The notes beneath the pieces are model-generated. The model searched no databases. It worked only from the letters and a program-made list of their open reading frames with translations, and had not been told where the DNA came from. 38,627 bases of DNA. It comes from an uncultured Tepidamorphus sp. GTDB lineage: Bacteria > Pseudomonadota > Alphaproteobacteria > Rhizobiales > Tepidamorphaceae. Positions within the stretch are counted from its first letter, which is position 1. Every line of letters starts with the position of its first letter. Below, piece after piece: positions 7,493-16,042 of this stretch. Made by a program: the position numbers and the translations under genes. The DNA is taken from assembly GCA_905479765.1 (NCBI GenBank), contig CAJQNW010000440.1, positions 1 through 38,627 of the forward strand. The letters are read 5' to 3'.

Positions 7493-8816
7493 GCCAGGCC
7501 GGGTGCAGGTCGTCGATGACATAGGGGTGACGGTGGCGGCGCCCTGCCCCATCATGGCCGGCTAGATGAGGATGCCCGGGATCGAGATCGGGATGGGTAT
7601 GCTCAATCGCCTCCGGATCGTCGGCCGGCCAGAGCCTCATGGCCAACCCAGCCCCCGATAGCGTCAGAATGCCGAGCACCACGAGAGTAACGGTCGCGCC
7701 GGCCGCGGCACCCAGCCATCCGGCCAGCGGATAGGTGACGAGCCAGCATGCATGCGACAGCGCGAACTGCGCCGCGAACACCGCCGGACGGTCCTCAGCC
7801 CTCGCCGAGCGGCGCAAGAGTCGGCCCGACGGCGTCAGCACGGCCGAATAGCCAAACCCGATCAGCACCCAGAAGGCGAGCAGGATGAGCCACAGGCCGG
7901 ATCCATCCGTGTTTGCGAACCACGCGAAGCCAAGCAGGAGAAGTCCCAGCAGTCCGGCCGCCGGTATCATCACCCGGCGGTCCGGCACCCGGTCGAGCGC
8001 ACGCGGCAGCAGCAGGGCCGCGACCATGGACCCGCCGCCGAAGCAGGCCAGCGCCAGCGCCACATCGCCCTCGGACCGGTCGAGCACGCCACGCACGAGC
8101 ACGACTGTATTGACGATCACCATCGCTCCGGCCGCCGCCGCCGAGAGGTTCAGCGCCAGCAGGCCCCTCAGCCTCGGCGTCGCCAGATAGATCCGTATGC
8201 CATGGGTGATGTTGTCGTAAATCCCCTTGGCACGGTCCGTGCGCACCGCCTGTGGCAGCCGCACCGAGATCACCAGCATCGCCGAAACCAGAAAGCCGAT
8301 CACCGTTCCCCCGAACAGCCAGTGGAACCCGATCACAGTCAGCAGCGCGGCGGCGAGCACCGGGCTCAGCAGGTTTTCCAGGTCATAGGCAAGCCGGGAC
8401 AGCGACAGGGCGCGGGTGTAGTCCTTTTCCTTCGGCAACACGTCGGGAATGGTCGCCTGGAACGTCGGCGTGAACGCAGCCGAGGCCGACTGCAGCAGGA
8501 AAATCAGCACATAGATCTGCCAGACCTCGGTGACAAACGGCAGCAGCACGGCAATACCGGCGCGCACGACATCCATTGCCACCAGGAAGGCGCGGCGCGG
8601 CAGACGGCCGGCATAACCACCGACGACGGGGGCGACGGCCACATAGGCGACCATCTTGATCGCCAGCGCCGTGCCCAGCACCGCGCCGGCGTCCTCTCCG
8701 GCAAGCCGGTAGGCCAGCAGAGCCAGCGCGACCGTCAACAGGCCCGTGCCAGGCAGCGCGATCACCTGGGCGGCGAAAAGATGGCGATAGGTGCGGTCTG
8801 CGAGAATAGCCAGCAT
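7479..8816 (-). CDS. MFS transporter with histidine-rich C-terminal tail
   Basis: This is a 445-residue major-facilitator protein. Hydrophobic helices run from about residue 10 to 395; VVGGYAGRLPRRAFLV is a form of the loop 2-3 motif. The last ~44 residues (coded by 7479-7613) are hydrophilic and carry eight histidines in clusters: EHTHP, GHPHLAGH, RRHRHPY, DLHPAW. Such tails occur in some MFS metal exporters, for example the NreB nickel-resistance type, and may bind Ni, Co or Zn; metal export is inference. ATG 8816 is followed directly by the first helix. The next gene (aldolase-like) is divergent, with 117 nt between starts. There is no adjacent metal regulator. Confidence 0.85.
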   Translation of the reverse strand: MLAILADRTYRHLFAAQVIALPGTGLLTVALALLAYRLAGEDAGAVLGTALAIKMVAYVAVAPVVGGYAGRLPRRAFLVAMDVVRAGIAVLLPFVTEVWQIYVLIFLLQSASAAFTPTFQATIPDVLPKEKDYTRALSLSRLAYDLENLLSPVLAAALLTVIGFHWLFGGTVIGFLVSAMLVISVRLPQAVRTDRAKGIYDNITHGIRIYLATPRLRGLLALNLSAAAAGAMVIVNTVVLVRGVLDRSEGDVALALACFGGGSMVAALLLPRALDRVPDRRVMIPAAGLLGLLLLGFAWFANTDGSGLWLILLAFWVLIGFGYSAVLTPSGRLLRRSARAEDRPAVFAAQFALSHACWLVTYPLAGWLGAAAGATVTLVVLGILTLSGAGLAMRLWPADDPEAIEHTHPDLDPGHPHLAGHDGAGRRHRHPYVIDDLHPAWPDPR

Positions 8817-8933
8817 GGCCGCAGGCTAGCACAGCCCCCCCGCCTTGCGCCGCGCATTGCGGCGATCGGCATCGCGGCATAGCATCGCGGTGCGGGGCTG
8901 TATCCGGGCCCGGTGCCGAACAGGGAGACCGCC

Positions 8934-9695
8934 ATGAGCGTCGTCGGATGGGAAGAAAAACTTCACGCCAATCTCGACTACGAGGAGGCCCGCGTCGATC
9001 TCGCCTGTGCCTTCCGCTGGACGGCGCGGCTGAACATGCACGAGGGCATCGCCAACCACTTCAGCTACGCGGTGTCCGACGACGGCGCGCGGTTCCTGAT
9101 GAACCCGAACGGCCGGCATTTCTCCCGCATCCGCGCCAGCGAACTGCTGCTGATCGATGCCAATGATCCCGAAACCATGGACCGCCCCGACGCGCCCGAT
9201 CCGACCGCCTGGGGCCTGCACGGCGCGATCCACCGCGAGGTGCCGCAGGCGCGCTGCCTGATGCATGTCCATTCGCATTACGCCACGGTGCTCGCCTCGC
9301 TGGAAGACTCCTCGCTGCCGCCGATCGATCAGAACACCATGCGCTTCTTCGGCCGCATCGCCATCGACGACGGGTTCGACGGCATGGGGCTCGGCGACGA
9401 AGCCGAACGTGTCGCCACCCAGATCGGCGACAAGCCGATCCTGATCATGGGCAATCACGGCGTCATGGTGGTCGGCAAGACGATCGCCCAGGCCTTCGAC
9501 GAACTCTTCTATTTCGAGCGCGCCTGCCAGACCTACATCACCGCGCTGATGACAGGCCGGCCCCTGCGCGTCGCATCCGACGACGTGGCGCGGAAGACCG
9601 CGCAGCAATGGCTGGATTATCCCCAGTTCGCCGACATGCACCTGAAGGAGCTGAAGGCGATCCTTGACGACGAGGAGCCCGAGTATCGGGCCTGA
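8934..9695 (+). CDS. class II aldolase/adducin family protein
   Basis: This 253-residue protein has the class II aldolase/adducin fold. The N-terminal part contains ACAFRWTARLNMHEGIANHFS. The metal-ligand histidines are in LMHVHSHYATVLA (His111, His113 and His115 nearby), with a third in MGNHGVMVVG. This family includes L-fuculose-phosphate and ribulose-phosphate aldolases, but longer members of this kind are often of unknown substrate, and no sugar kinase or transporter is adjacent. ATG 8934 has AGGGAG 7-12 nt upstream and is preferred to an in-frame GTG at 8913. It converges on the acyltransferase gene. Confidence 0.85.
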   Translation: MSVVGWEEKLHANLDYEEARVDLACAFRWTARLNMHEGIANHFSYAVSDDGARFLMNPNGRHFSRIRASELLLIDANDPETMDRPDAPDPTAWGLHGAIHREVPQARCLMHVHSHYATVLASLEDSSLPPIDQNTMRFFGRIAIDDGFDGMGLGDEAERVATQIGDKPILIMGNHGVMVVGKTIAQAFDELFYFERACQTYITALMTGRPLRVASDDVARKTAQQWLDYPQFADMHLKELKAILDDEEPEYRA

Positions 9696-9712
9696 GCGGA
9701 CGACATGGCCGG

Positions 9713-10654
9713 CTAGTACAACGCCCTCATCGACGCCTTGCGATTGCCGCGTACTGCTGGCTCGACGCGCGTCCGCACCGAGGCGCGCCCGTCACCCCGT
9801 ATCCGCCCATATCGCCGCCAGTCGATACCGGCGGCGGGGGCAAGCTGATAGGTCCGCCGTCTCAATTCGGCGACGAGCGCGGCCTTGTCGGTGATCGCGT
9901 CGAGCTCGTCGAACGGGATCGGCGTTCCGATCGCCACGTCGAGCCGCGTACCGATGCGCCGTGCCGTCTCGCGGAACAGCAGCGACAGCCTGAGCGTCGG
10001 GCTCAAATGGCTTGCAAGCTGGAACAGCCGGCTGTTGTGGCCGGAAAAGTGCAGCGGCACCACGGTCGCGCGCGATCCGCGTACGAGCTTCGCGGTGAAG
10101 GAATGCCAGGGCAGATCGAACACCAAGCGGCCAAGCGGTCGCTCGCTGGTCGCCACGCCGCCGCCGGGAAAGATGCCGATCGCCCTGCCCTGGGAAAGCC
10201 AGTCCAGCGCCGCTCGCCGTGAGGCGACGTTGGTCGCCAGTGCCGCACGCGTCAGCCCGAAATCGATGGGCAGCAGATGGGCGCGCGTCTCCGGCACCCG
10301 GTACAACACGTCGTTGGCAAGGATCTTGGTGTCCGGCCTGACCTTCAGCGTCAGCGCCGACAGCACGATGCCGTCAAGCACGCCATAGGGATGGTTGGCG
10401 ACGAACACCACCGGCCCTTCCGCCGGCACCGCGGCGAGAGCGGCTTTGTCGTAGGCGACATCGAGCGCCAGCAGCCGGACCGCGGCATCGAAGAACGTTT
10501 CACCGGGCAGCCGTCCGTCCTGCTGCACCTCATAGAGCCGCCGCAACCGCCGTTGGCCGCCGACCAGCTCGATGGCGCGGATCAGCGCCTGCTGCGCGAT
10601 CGGCTGGTCAGGGCTGGAATAGGAAAAACGCACGCGCGTGGCTGAAGCTGTCAT
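9713..10654 (-). CDS. lysophospholipid acyltransferase (PlsC-like/LPLAT superfamily)
   Basis: This 313-residue protein has the glycerolipid acyltransferase signature: block I is FVANHPYGVLDG (His88 and Asp94, the HX5D spacing seen in the NHPxGxxDG subgroup), block III is IGIFPGGGVAT, and block IV is VVPLHFSGHNS. Members transfer an acyl group to a lyso-lipid, such as lyso-ornithine lipid or lysophosphatidate, at the membrane; the acceptor cannot be chosen here. No ornithine-lipid partner (olsB) is adjacent. No strong ribosome site precedes ATG 10654. The C-terminal ~30 residues are basic and less conserved-looking. Confidence 0.8.
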   Translation of the reverse strand: MTASATRVRFSYSSPDQPIAQQALIRAIELVGGQRRLRRLYEVQQDGRLPGETFFDAAVRLLALDVAYDKAALAAVPAEGPVVFVANHPYGVLDGIVLSALTLKVRPDTKILANDVLYRVPETRAHLLPIDFGLTRAALATNVASRRAALDWLSQGRAIGIFPGGGVATSERPLGRLVFDLPWHSFTAKLVRGSRATVVPLHFSGHNSRLFQLASHLSPTLRLSLLFRETARRIGTRLDVAIGTPIPFDELDAITDKAALVAELRRRTYQLAPAAGIDWRRYGRIRGDGRASVRTRVEPAVRGNRKASMRALY

Positions 10655-10726
10655 GGCCGGACTTGTTGCCCGGATTCCATGACGCTATCGCCGCGCTGAT
10701 GTGACAGTTCGGTGAAACCGTGTCGG

Positions 10727-10766
10727 CAAACAAAAAGGCCGCGCTCCGTTTCCGGGGCACGGCCTT
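10727..10766 (-). terminator. rho-independent terminator of the DUF2852 gene
   Basis: On the minus strand AAGGCCG (10766-10760) and CGGCCTT (10741-10735) form a perfect stem, with a GC-rich loop capable of more pairing. It is followed by TTTGTTTG. It lies 22 nt past the stop at 10789. Confidence 0.75.
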
Positions 10767-10788
10767 GGGAGTGTGGTCAGGAAGGCCG

Positions 10789-11325
10789 TCAGGCCGGCGC
10801 ACCCTCACCGTTGTCGATGATCGGACCGCCCCGATCGTGACTGCGGCTCGCCATGAACCGGTCGAACTCCTCGCGGTCCTGCTTGCGCTTCAGTTCGTCG
10901 AGGAAATCGCCGAACGCCTTCTGCTCTTCCGCTAGGCGCTGACGCTCGCGCTCCAGGCGCTCCAGCTCGCCGGCCTTGTATTCGTCGAAGGCCATGTTGC
11001 CGGTGTCCCGGCGCAGTCCGTCGCGGCGCGAACCGACGTTGCGCCAGTCGCGCGACGAGAAGCGTGAATCGCTTTTATGTCTGCACATGTAATCGGCTCC
11101 CCACAGTTTCCAGAACAGGATTCCAAGCCCGATCGGCCAGAAGACCACGAAGCCGAGTATCATCGCGACGAGCTCCCATGGCCGCCACTTGCGCCCGACG
11201 AAACTCAGTCCTTCACCGCGGCCACAGCCGCGCTTGCCCTTGCCGTCCGACGCATTGTCGGCGTGGCCGTTGCCGGCCGCGACACCAGGGCCCCAGGCTT
11301 CCGCCCAACTCGCACTACTCGCCAT
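10789..11325 (-). CDS. DUF2852 membrane protein
   Basis: This is a 178-residue protein with a Gly-rich N-terminal part. One clear membrane helix, KWRPWELVAMILGFVVFWPI and onward, sits at about residues 47-75 and is the conserved core of DUF2852. It is followed by a basic linker (HKSDSRFSSRDWRN) and a charged, probably coiled-coil C-terminal half (FDEYKAGELERLERERQRL...) that ends EFDRFMASR. The function is unknown; the family is typical of alphaproteobacteria. The start at ATG 11325 is supported by GGGAGGT seven nt upstream; a GTG at 11334 overlaps that site and is less likely. The gene is monocistronic, closed by the terminator at 10727-10766. Confidence 0.85.
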   Translation of the reverse strand: MASSASWAEAWGPGVAAGNGHADNASDGKGKRGCGRGEGLSFVGRKWRPWELVAMILGFVVFWPIGLGILFWKLWGADYMCRHKSDSRFSSRDWRNVGSRRDGLRRDTGNMAFDEYKAGELERLERERQRLAEEQKAFGDFLDELKRKQDREEFDRFMASRSHDRGGPIIDNGEGAPA

Positions 11326-11468
11326 TTTTGGCACCTCCCACCCAATGAGATCCGGTCAAACCAATGTGAACACGATTTACATGGGGGAAGATTACGCCTC
11401 GTTCAAGAGGGCACAAGCGAATAATCGGAAAAATCAGATCGGCGAAAACCGCACGTTTATAGCCCGGT

Positions 11469-12122
11469 TTAGCGCCTCGCCCCGCGTACCAGGGCATCCA
11501 CCCCGCGCGACAGGATCTCGGCCGCTGTCGGTACGCCCGGCCCGTACGGCAGCCTGCCAGCGGCGGCAAGCGTTGCCACGCCGTGCGACAGCGCCCAGAC
11601 CTGCAGGCCGATCAGCCGCGGATCGGCGCCCCCGAAGGACTCAGCGCCATATGCCTTGGTCAGCCCCTCGACCAGGATGGAAAACGCGCCCGCCCCGGCA
11701 TCGTGATCGGTCTTGCCGACGCCCTCGGCGTCGAACATCGCGGTGTAGTAGCCAGGTTCGTCGGCCGCGAACGCCAGATAGGCCTCGCCCAACCGGTTGA
11801 AGGCATCGGCGGGATCGGTGCCGGCGGAGGCTGCCTCCCGCAACCGCTCGGAGAATTGCGCATAGCCCCGGTCGGAAACCGCCCCGATCAGCGCGGCGCG
11901 GTCCTTGAAATGACGGTAGGGCGCGGCGGGGCTGACACCGGCGGCCTTGGCGGCATCCTTCAGCGTAAAGCCGGCCGGCCCCTTTTCGGCCAGCAGGCCC
12001 TGCGCCGCCTCGATCAGCGCTTCGGCCAGATTGCCGTGGTGATAGCCGCGCTTGCCGCGCACCCAGGAACCCTTGCCGCTCGGGGAACCACCCGGCGGCA
12101 TGAAGGAATGACCGTGTTTCAT
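11469..12122 (-). CDS. TetR-family regulator, third gene of the MFS-MFS-TetR operon
   Basis: This 217-residue protein has a basic N-terminal arm (RGKRGYHHGNLAEALI), a TetR helix-turn-helix (FTLKDAAKAAGVSPAAPYRHFKDRAALIGAV, about residues 50-80) and an all-helical effector domain. Its ATG overlaps the TGA of the upstream MFS gene (ATGA, 12119-12122), so it is co-translated with the transporters. It probably senses the transporters' substrate and controls their expression, though the operator would then lie far upstream, before 14826. The frame continues open upstream to 13172, but that part is a shadow of the MFS gene. Confidence 0.86.
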   Translation of the reverse strand: MKHGHSFMPPGGSPSGKGSWVRGKRGYHHGNLAEALIEAAQGLLAEKGPAGFTLKDAAKAAGVSPAAPYRHFKDRAALIGAVSDRGYAQFSERLREAASAGTDPADAFNRLGEAYLAFAADEPGYYTAMFDAEGVGKTDHDAGAGAFSILVEGLTKAYGAESFGGADPRLIGLQVWALSHGVATLAAAGRLPYGPGVPTAAEILSRGVDALVRGARR

Positions 12123-13477
12123 CGCCGCAGTGTGCCAGAGCTCGCGCTGTGGAGTAAGGCCTCGCGCCGCGCCGCCTGTCCTGCGACCAGCCGCACCTTG
12201 CGCGGCGCGGCCATCCAGATGCAGCCCGCCGACACGACGCTGAGAACCAGCGAGAGGACGAACGCGTGATAATAGCTCCCCGTCGCGTCGAAGATTGCAC
12301 CGGTAAACCAGGGACCAACCCCGGCGCCGACATTGGCGGACGCCGCCGTCACCGAGAATATCGTCGCAAAGCGCCTGCCGGCGAACAATTCCGCCGGGAT
12401 CGCCCCGAACATCGAGGCCAGACCATAACCCAGCCCGCCCTGCGCCATCACCATGACATACAGACCGAACCGCGACGGCCCATCCGCGAGCATGATCAAC
12501 GCGAGATAGCACAGCACAAACCCGACGCATGAGATCGACCAGGCCCATTCCCGCCCGATCCGGTCTGACAGCGCTCCCAGGCCGATCTGGCCGGCGACGC
12601 CGAAAGCCCCCACCAAACCCAGCGCAAACGCGGCTTCGGTGGCCCCGAAGCCGATATCGGTCAGATACCGGGTCTGATGCACCAGCACCGAATACCAGGC
12701 AAACAGGCCGCAGAAATAGCCGCTGCACAACCACCAGAAGCGGCCGGTCCTGAATGCCTTGCCTAATGTCCATTCGGTATTCGCCCAGACGCTGTCGACG
12801 ATGTTGTCGACTGGCGCGGAAACGCTGCCGTCCTTTTCGCGGCGCCCGCCGCCGTCCGGCTCCAGGCCGATATCCGATGGCTGGCGCCGCTGGAAGATCA
12901 TGTTGAGTGGAATGACGACGACGGCGACGGCGCCGGCGAGCGCCAGACAGGCAGCCCGCCAGCCGTAGGATTCGATGATGACCTGAGCCAGCGGCAGGAG
13001 AGTAATCGACCCCGCGCCGACACCGGAAAAGGCGATACCGACCGCGAGTCCGCGTTTCGAGACGAACCAGTTCGGCAGGAACATCGAATGGCCGATGTAG
13101 CTCATGCCCACGGAGCCGGCGATGACGAACAGGCCGAAGCTCATAAACAGTCCCAAAGGCGTCTGGATCCATGTCGTAAGGACGAAGCCCACGACCGCCG
13201 ACAGCGCCGCCACGGGGATAACCACACGCGGTCCCCAGCGATCCATCATCATACCGAACAGCGGCGTGGCGCCGGTCGCAACAAAGAACCCGATCGCGAA
13301 GGCACCCGCGGTCACGCCGCGCTCCCAGCCGAACTCGTCAAGGATCGGGGAATACAAAAGCGAGAACGCGGTACGCGCGTTCACAGCCACCGCCATCGTC
13401 ACGAAGGAAACGGAAACAACCACCCAGCCGTAAAAGAACGGCAGACGCATTGGCATGGCGGATTGGCCGTATTTCAT
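12119..13477 (-). CDS. MFS transporter, monocarboxylate/oxalate-formate type, tandem copy 1
   Basis: This 452-residue protein has 12 predicted helices: six around 15-215, a cytoplasmic loop rich in charged residues (RRQPSDIGLEPDGGGRREKDG) and six to about 430. The first helix reads FFYGWVVVSVSFVTMAVAVN and the loop 2-3 motif is GMMMDRWGPRVV, as in the oxalate:formate antiporter/monocarboxylate group. The protein is closely similar along its whole length to the next gene upstream. Its ATG overlaps that gene's TGA (13474-13477) and its own TGA overlaps the tetR start. Substrate is unknown; organic acids are the family norm. Confidence 0.88.
   Translation of the reverse strand: MKYGQSAMPMRLPFFYGWVVVSVSFVTMAVAVNARTAFSLLYSPILDEFGWERGVTAGAFAIGFFVATGATPLFGMMMDRWGPRVVIPVAALSAVVGFVLTTWIQTPLGLFMSFGLFVIAGSVGMSYIGHSMFLPNWFVSKRGLAVGIAFSGVGAGSITLLPLAQVIIESYGWRAACLALAGAVAVVVIPLNMIFQRRQPSDIGLEPDGGGRREKDGSVSAPVDNIVDSVWANTEWTLGKAFRTGRFWWLCSGYFCGLFAWYSVLVHQTRYLTDIGFGATEAAFALGLVGAFGVAGQIGLGALSDRIGREWAWSISCVGFVLCYLALIMLADGPSRFGLYVMVMAQGGLGYGLASMFGAIPAELFAGRRFATIFSVTAASANVGAGVGPWFTGAIFDATGSYYHAFVLSLVLSVVSAGCIWMAAPRKVRLVAGQAARREALLHSASSGTLRR
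12158..12234. repeat. near-identical 77-bp segment in tandem MFS copy 1 (partner 13513-13589)
   Basis: Aligned by eye, 12158-12234 and 13513-13589 differ at only two of 77 positions, both silent-type C/T changes. The rest of the two genes shows much wobble divergence. The segment codes for the C-terminal block SAGCIWM to AARREA. Confidence 0.85.
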
Positions 13478-14826
13478 CGACCCGGAGTTCCGGTGCCTGC
13501 GATGCCGAGTGCGGCCTCGCGCCGCGCCGCCTGTCCCGCGACCAGCCGCACCTTGCGTGGCGCGGCCATCCAGATGCAGCCCGCCGACATCGCGCACATG
13601 GCAATCGACAGCGCGAAGGCAGGATCGTAGGAACCGGTTAGATCGAAGATCTCGCCCATGATCCACGGGCCGACACCGGCGCCGACGTTGCCGCACACGG
13701 TCATCACCGAGAAGATCGTCGCGAACCGCCTGCCGGCGAAGATCTCCGCGGGAATGGCGCCGAACATTGCCGCAAGCCCGTAGCCGAGCATCCCCTGCGC
13801 GATGATCATCACATAGAGGAGCCCGCGCGACGGCACCGCTCCAAGCCCGATCAGCGTGGCATAGCACACCGCGAAGCCGAAGCAGGCGAGCGTCCAGCTC
13901 CACTCCCGTCCGATCCGGTCCGACAGCGCTCCGACGCCGATCTGCCCGCCGATGCCGAACAGGCCGACGAGGCCGAGCGCGAAGGCGGCCTCGGTCGCCC
14001 CGAAGCCGATGTCGAGCAGATAACGTGTCTGGTGCACCTGCACCGAATACCAGGCGAACAGGCCCGCAAAATAGCCGCCCGAGATCCACCAGAAACGGCC
14101 GGTACGAAGCGCCTTCGGCAGCGTCCAGTCGGTGTCCGCCCATGCGCGGTCGACAACGTTGTCGACCGGCGCGCGCGTCGAGCCGTCCTTCTCGCGCTTT
14201 CCCCCGCCATCCGGCTCAAGCCCGACATCGGCAGGCGCCCGGCGCTGCAACAGCGCGTTCAGCGGAATGACGACAATAACGACGGCGATCGCAATCGCCA
14301 CGCAAGCCGCCCGCCAGCCGGCCGTCTCTATATACGTCTGCGTCAGGGGAAGCAGCACGATCGATCCCACCCCGACACCGGCGAATGCGAGCCCGATGGC
14401 AAGCCCCCGCTTACGCACGAACCAGTTAGGCAGGAACATCGAGTGGCCGATATAGCTCATGCCCACCGACCCGCCGACCACCAGCAGCCCAAGGCTGAAA
14501 TAGAGCATCAGCGGCGTGGCGATCCAGGTAGCGAGGAAGTACCCCGCCGCCACGATCGCGGCCCCCAGCGGGATCACCACGCGCGGGCCGACCCTGTCCA
14601 TCAGAATCCCGAACAGCGGCGCGAAGCCGGTGGCCGCCAGAAAGCCGATGGTGAAGGCGGCCGCCGTCTCGCCGCGCTCCCAGCCGAATTCGTCGAGGAT
14701 CGGCGGATAGAGCAGCGAAAATGCCGTTCGGGCATTCACCGCGATCGCCATCGTCACAAAGGCGACGGAAACAACCACCCAGCCATAGAAGAACGGCAGG
14801 CGGAGGGGCGGAGATTGTGTGGACAT
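13474..14826 (-). CDS. MFS transporter, monocarboxylate/oxalate-formate type, tandem copy 2
   Basis: This 450-residue paralogue of the preceding entry is the first gene of the three-gene operon. It shares the helix-1 block (LPFFYGWVVVSV), the GPRVVIP motif, MSYIGHSMFLPNWFV, the LEPDGGG loop and the C-terminal block from SAGCIWM to AARREA, which is identical between the copies. ATG 14826 was chosen because homology to copy 1 begins a few residues later; the frame is open to 14913. Two near-identical carriers side by side suggest a recent duplication, either with diverged substrates or acting as a heteromeric or dosage pair (inference). Confidence 0.88.
   Translation of the reverse strand: MSTQSPPLRLPFFYGWVVVSVAFVTMAIAVNARTAFSLLYPPILDEFGWERGETAAAFTIGFLAATGFAPLFGILMDRVGPRVVIPLGAAIVAAGYFLATWIATPLMLYFSLGLLVVGGSVGMSYIGHSMFLPNWFVRKRGLAIGLAFAGVGVGSIVLLPLTQTYIETAGWRAACVAIAIAVVIVVIPLNALLQRRAPADVGLEPDGGGKREKDGSTRAPVDNVVDRAWADTDWTLPKALRTGRFWWISGGYFAGLFAWYSVQVHQTRYLLDIGFGATEAAFALGLVGLFGIGGQIGVGALSDRIGREWSWTLACFGFAVCYATLIGLGAVPSRGLLYVMIIAQGMLGYGLAAMFGAIPAEIFAGRRFATIFSVMTVCGNVGAGVGPWIMGEIFDLTGSYDPAFALSIAMCAMSAGCIWMAAPRKVRLVAGQAARREAALGIAGTGTPGR
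13513..13589. repeat. near-identical 77-bp segment in tandem MFS copy 2 (partner 12158-12234)
   Basis: This is the second member of the pair, with 75 of 77 bases matching. It lies in the last ~40 codons of the upstream MFS gene and would be a natural place for gene conversion or homologous recombination deleting one transporter. Confidence 0.85.
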
Positions 14827-14926
14827 GGCTGGCCGGAAATGACGAAGAGGCGCGGAGTGTCGGGGATAACGACAGTGGGGGCAAGCTGTCGGGGCCGGCC
14901 CACGGCATTTCACGGGGCAAGCGGGC

Positions 14927-15925
14927 TTAATCGGGCCTGATCTGGCTCGGCGGAACGGCGGTCCAGCGGCGCACGGCGCGCGTCAGGCTCGACTGGTTGC
15001 TGTAACCCAGTTCGGCGGCGATATCCGCGAACGGGTCCGTGCTCCGCGTCAGCCGCGCGAGCGCCTGCTCGCGGCGGATTGTATTGATGAGCCCGGAGAC
15101 GCTGGTGCCCTCCGCGGTGAGCCGGCGCTGCAAGGACCGCGGGCTCGTACCGGCAAGCGTCGACAGCGTCGCAACCGACGGCGATCCATCTTCGAGCATG
15201 CCGGGCAGGATCGCCCTCAACGATGCGGCAAGCGTGCCGTCACCGCGGATTATGTCCCGGGTCTCGCCGACAGGCAAAGCGCGGTCGCGTGCGGGGTTGA
15301 GATAGGGCCGGTCGAGCACCGCGTCCTTGAGCGATATGGAAAGATGCTTGCTGGTGGCGGGAACCAGACCGGCATCAAAAAATTCGTTCAGGTGCTTAAG
15401 GCCGAAATCGGGATGCGGGGTCATCGAAATTCTCGCGATCCGTGGCCCGTTATATGCCGTACCGGCCGCTACCGATTGGATCAAGGCGGCGACGTACTGC
15501 TGGCAGATGTGCAGCGTTTCGTCGTCCAGGCGAAGCTGGAAGGAATGACGCACCGTGATACCGCCTGTATTCGGTAAGACGACAATATGTTCGTGGGACG
15601 AATGATGCGGCATGGCCCGCATGAGCCGCTTGAAGGCGTCCCGCGGGGTCCGCGCCCCCAGCGCGACCCTCGAGAGCGTCGCAAGGTCGCGGATTCCCGC
15701 TTCGGACACCACACGGCAACCGATGTCGGGCCCCTCCGCACGACCGGCAGCCAGGCCGAAGCGCATTGCCAGCACCAGCGGGACCGGACGCTCGGGTTCA
15801 TCAATCAATGTAGCTGGCAGGCCGGCGGCTTGAAGCCGTGATTCCCAGGTCAGTCCGCGATCGCGCATCCAAAGCAGAAAGGGGGTGAGTGCGGCGGCGC
15901 GCACGAGCGGCACGGTAAGGGACAT
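14927..15925 (-). CDS. AraC-family transcriptional regulator, OruR/arabinose-binding-domain type
   Basis: This 332-residue protein has a large N-terminal domain (about residues 15-215) of the kind found in OruR/ArgR-like AraC regulators. The C-terminal DNA-binding domain has two helix-turn-helix units: PSVATLSTLAGTSPRSLQRRL at about 250-270 and DPFADIAAELGYSNQSSLTRAVRRW at 295-320. It is divergent from the arylsulfatase operon (117 nt between starts) and is the most likely local activator of it. Its other neighbour is the MFS operon, on the same strand downstream of its start but with its own upstream region. Confidence 0.88.
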   Translation of the reverse strand: MSLTVPLVRAAALTPFLLWMRDRGLTWESRLQAAGLPATLIDEPERPVPLVLAMRFGLAAGRAEGPDIGCRVVSEAGIRDLATLSRVALGARTPRDAFKRLMRAMPHHSSHEHIVVLPNTGGITVRHSFQLRLDDETLHICQQYVAALIQSVAAGTAYNGPRIARISMTPHPDFGLKHLNEFFDAGLVPATSKHLSISLKDAVLDRPYLNPARDRALPVGETRDIIRGDGTLAASLRAILPGMLEDGSPSVATLSTLAGTSPRSLQRRLTAEGTSVSGLINTIRREQALARLTRSTDPFADIAAELGYSNQSSLTRAVRRWTAVPPSQIRPD

Positions 15926-16000
15926 CGGCGCTACGCTCCGGAACGCATTCGGACATTAGCCAGTTTAGTGGCGCGCGCGGTCAAATGGAACTCCGGGAAT

Positions 16001-16012
16001 TTAGATATCTAA
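16001..16012. promoter_or_regulatory. 12-bp palindrome TTAGATATCTAA upstream of the sulfatase
   Basis: This is a perfect 12-bp palindrome 30 nt upstream of the sulfatase ATG and 76 nt upstream of the araC start, in an AT-rich patch. It could be an operator or overlap the -10 region. AraC proteins usually bind direct repeats, so the factor is uncertain. Confidence 0.4.
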
Positions 16013-16042
16013 TCAAACATTGTGGACCAGTTGGAGACGATA

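Noticed and set aside
7752-8882. 376-codon plus-strand frame opposite the His-tailed MFS gene
   Set aside because: Arg/His/Gln-rich shadow of a membrane-protein gene.
11469-14143. Very long minus-strand frames running through both MFS genes (apparent TetR and MFS fusions)
   Set aside because: The upstream parts are out-of-frame translations of the MFS genes; true starts are fixed by ATGA overlaps at 12122 and 13477.
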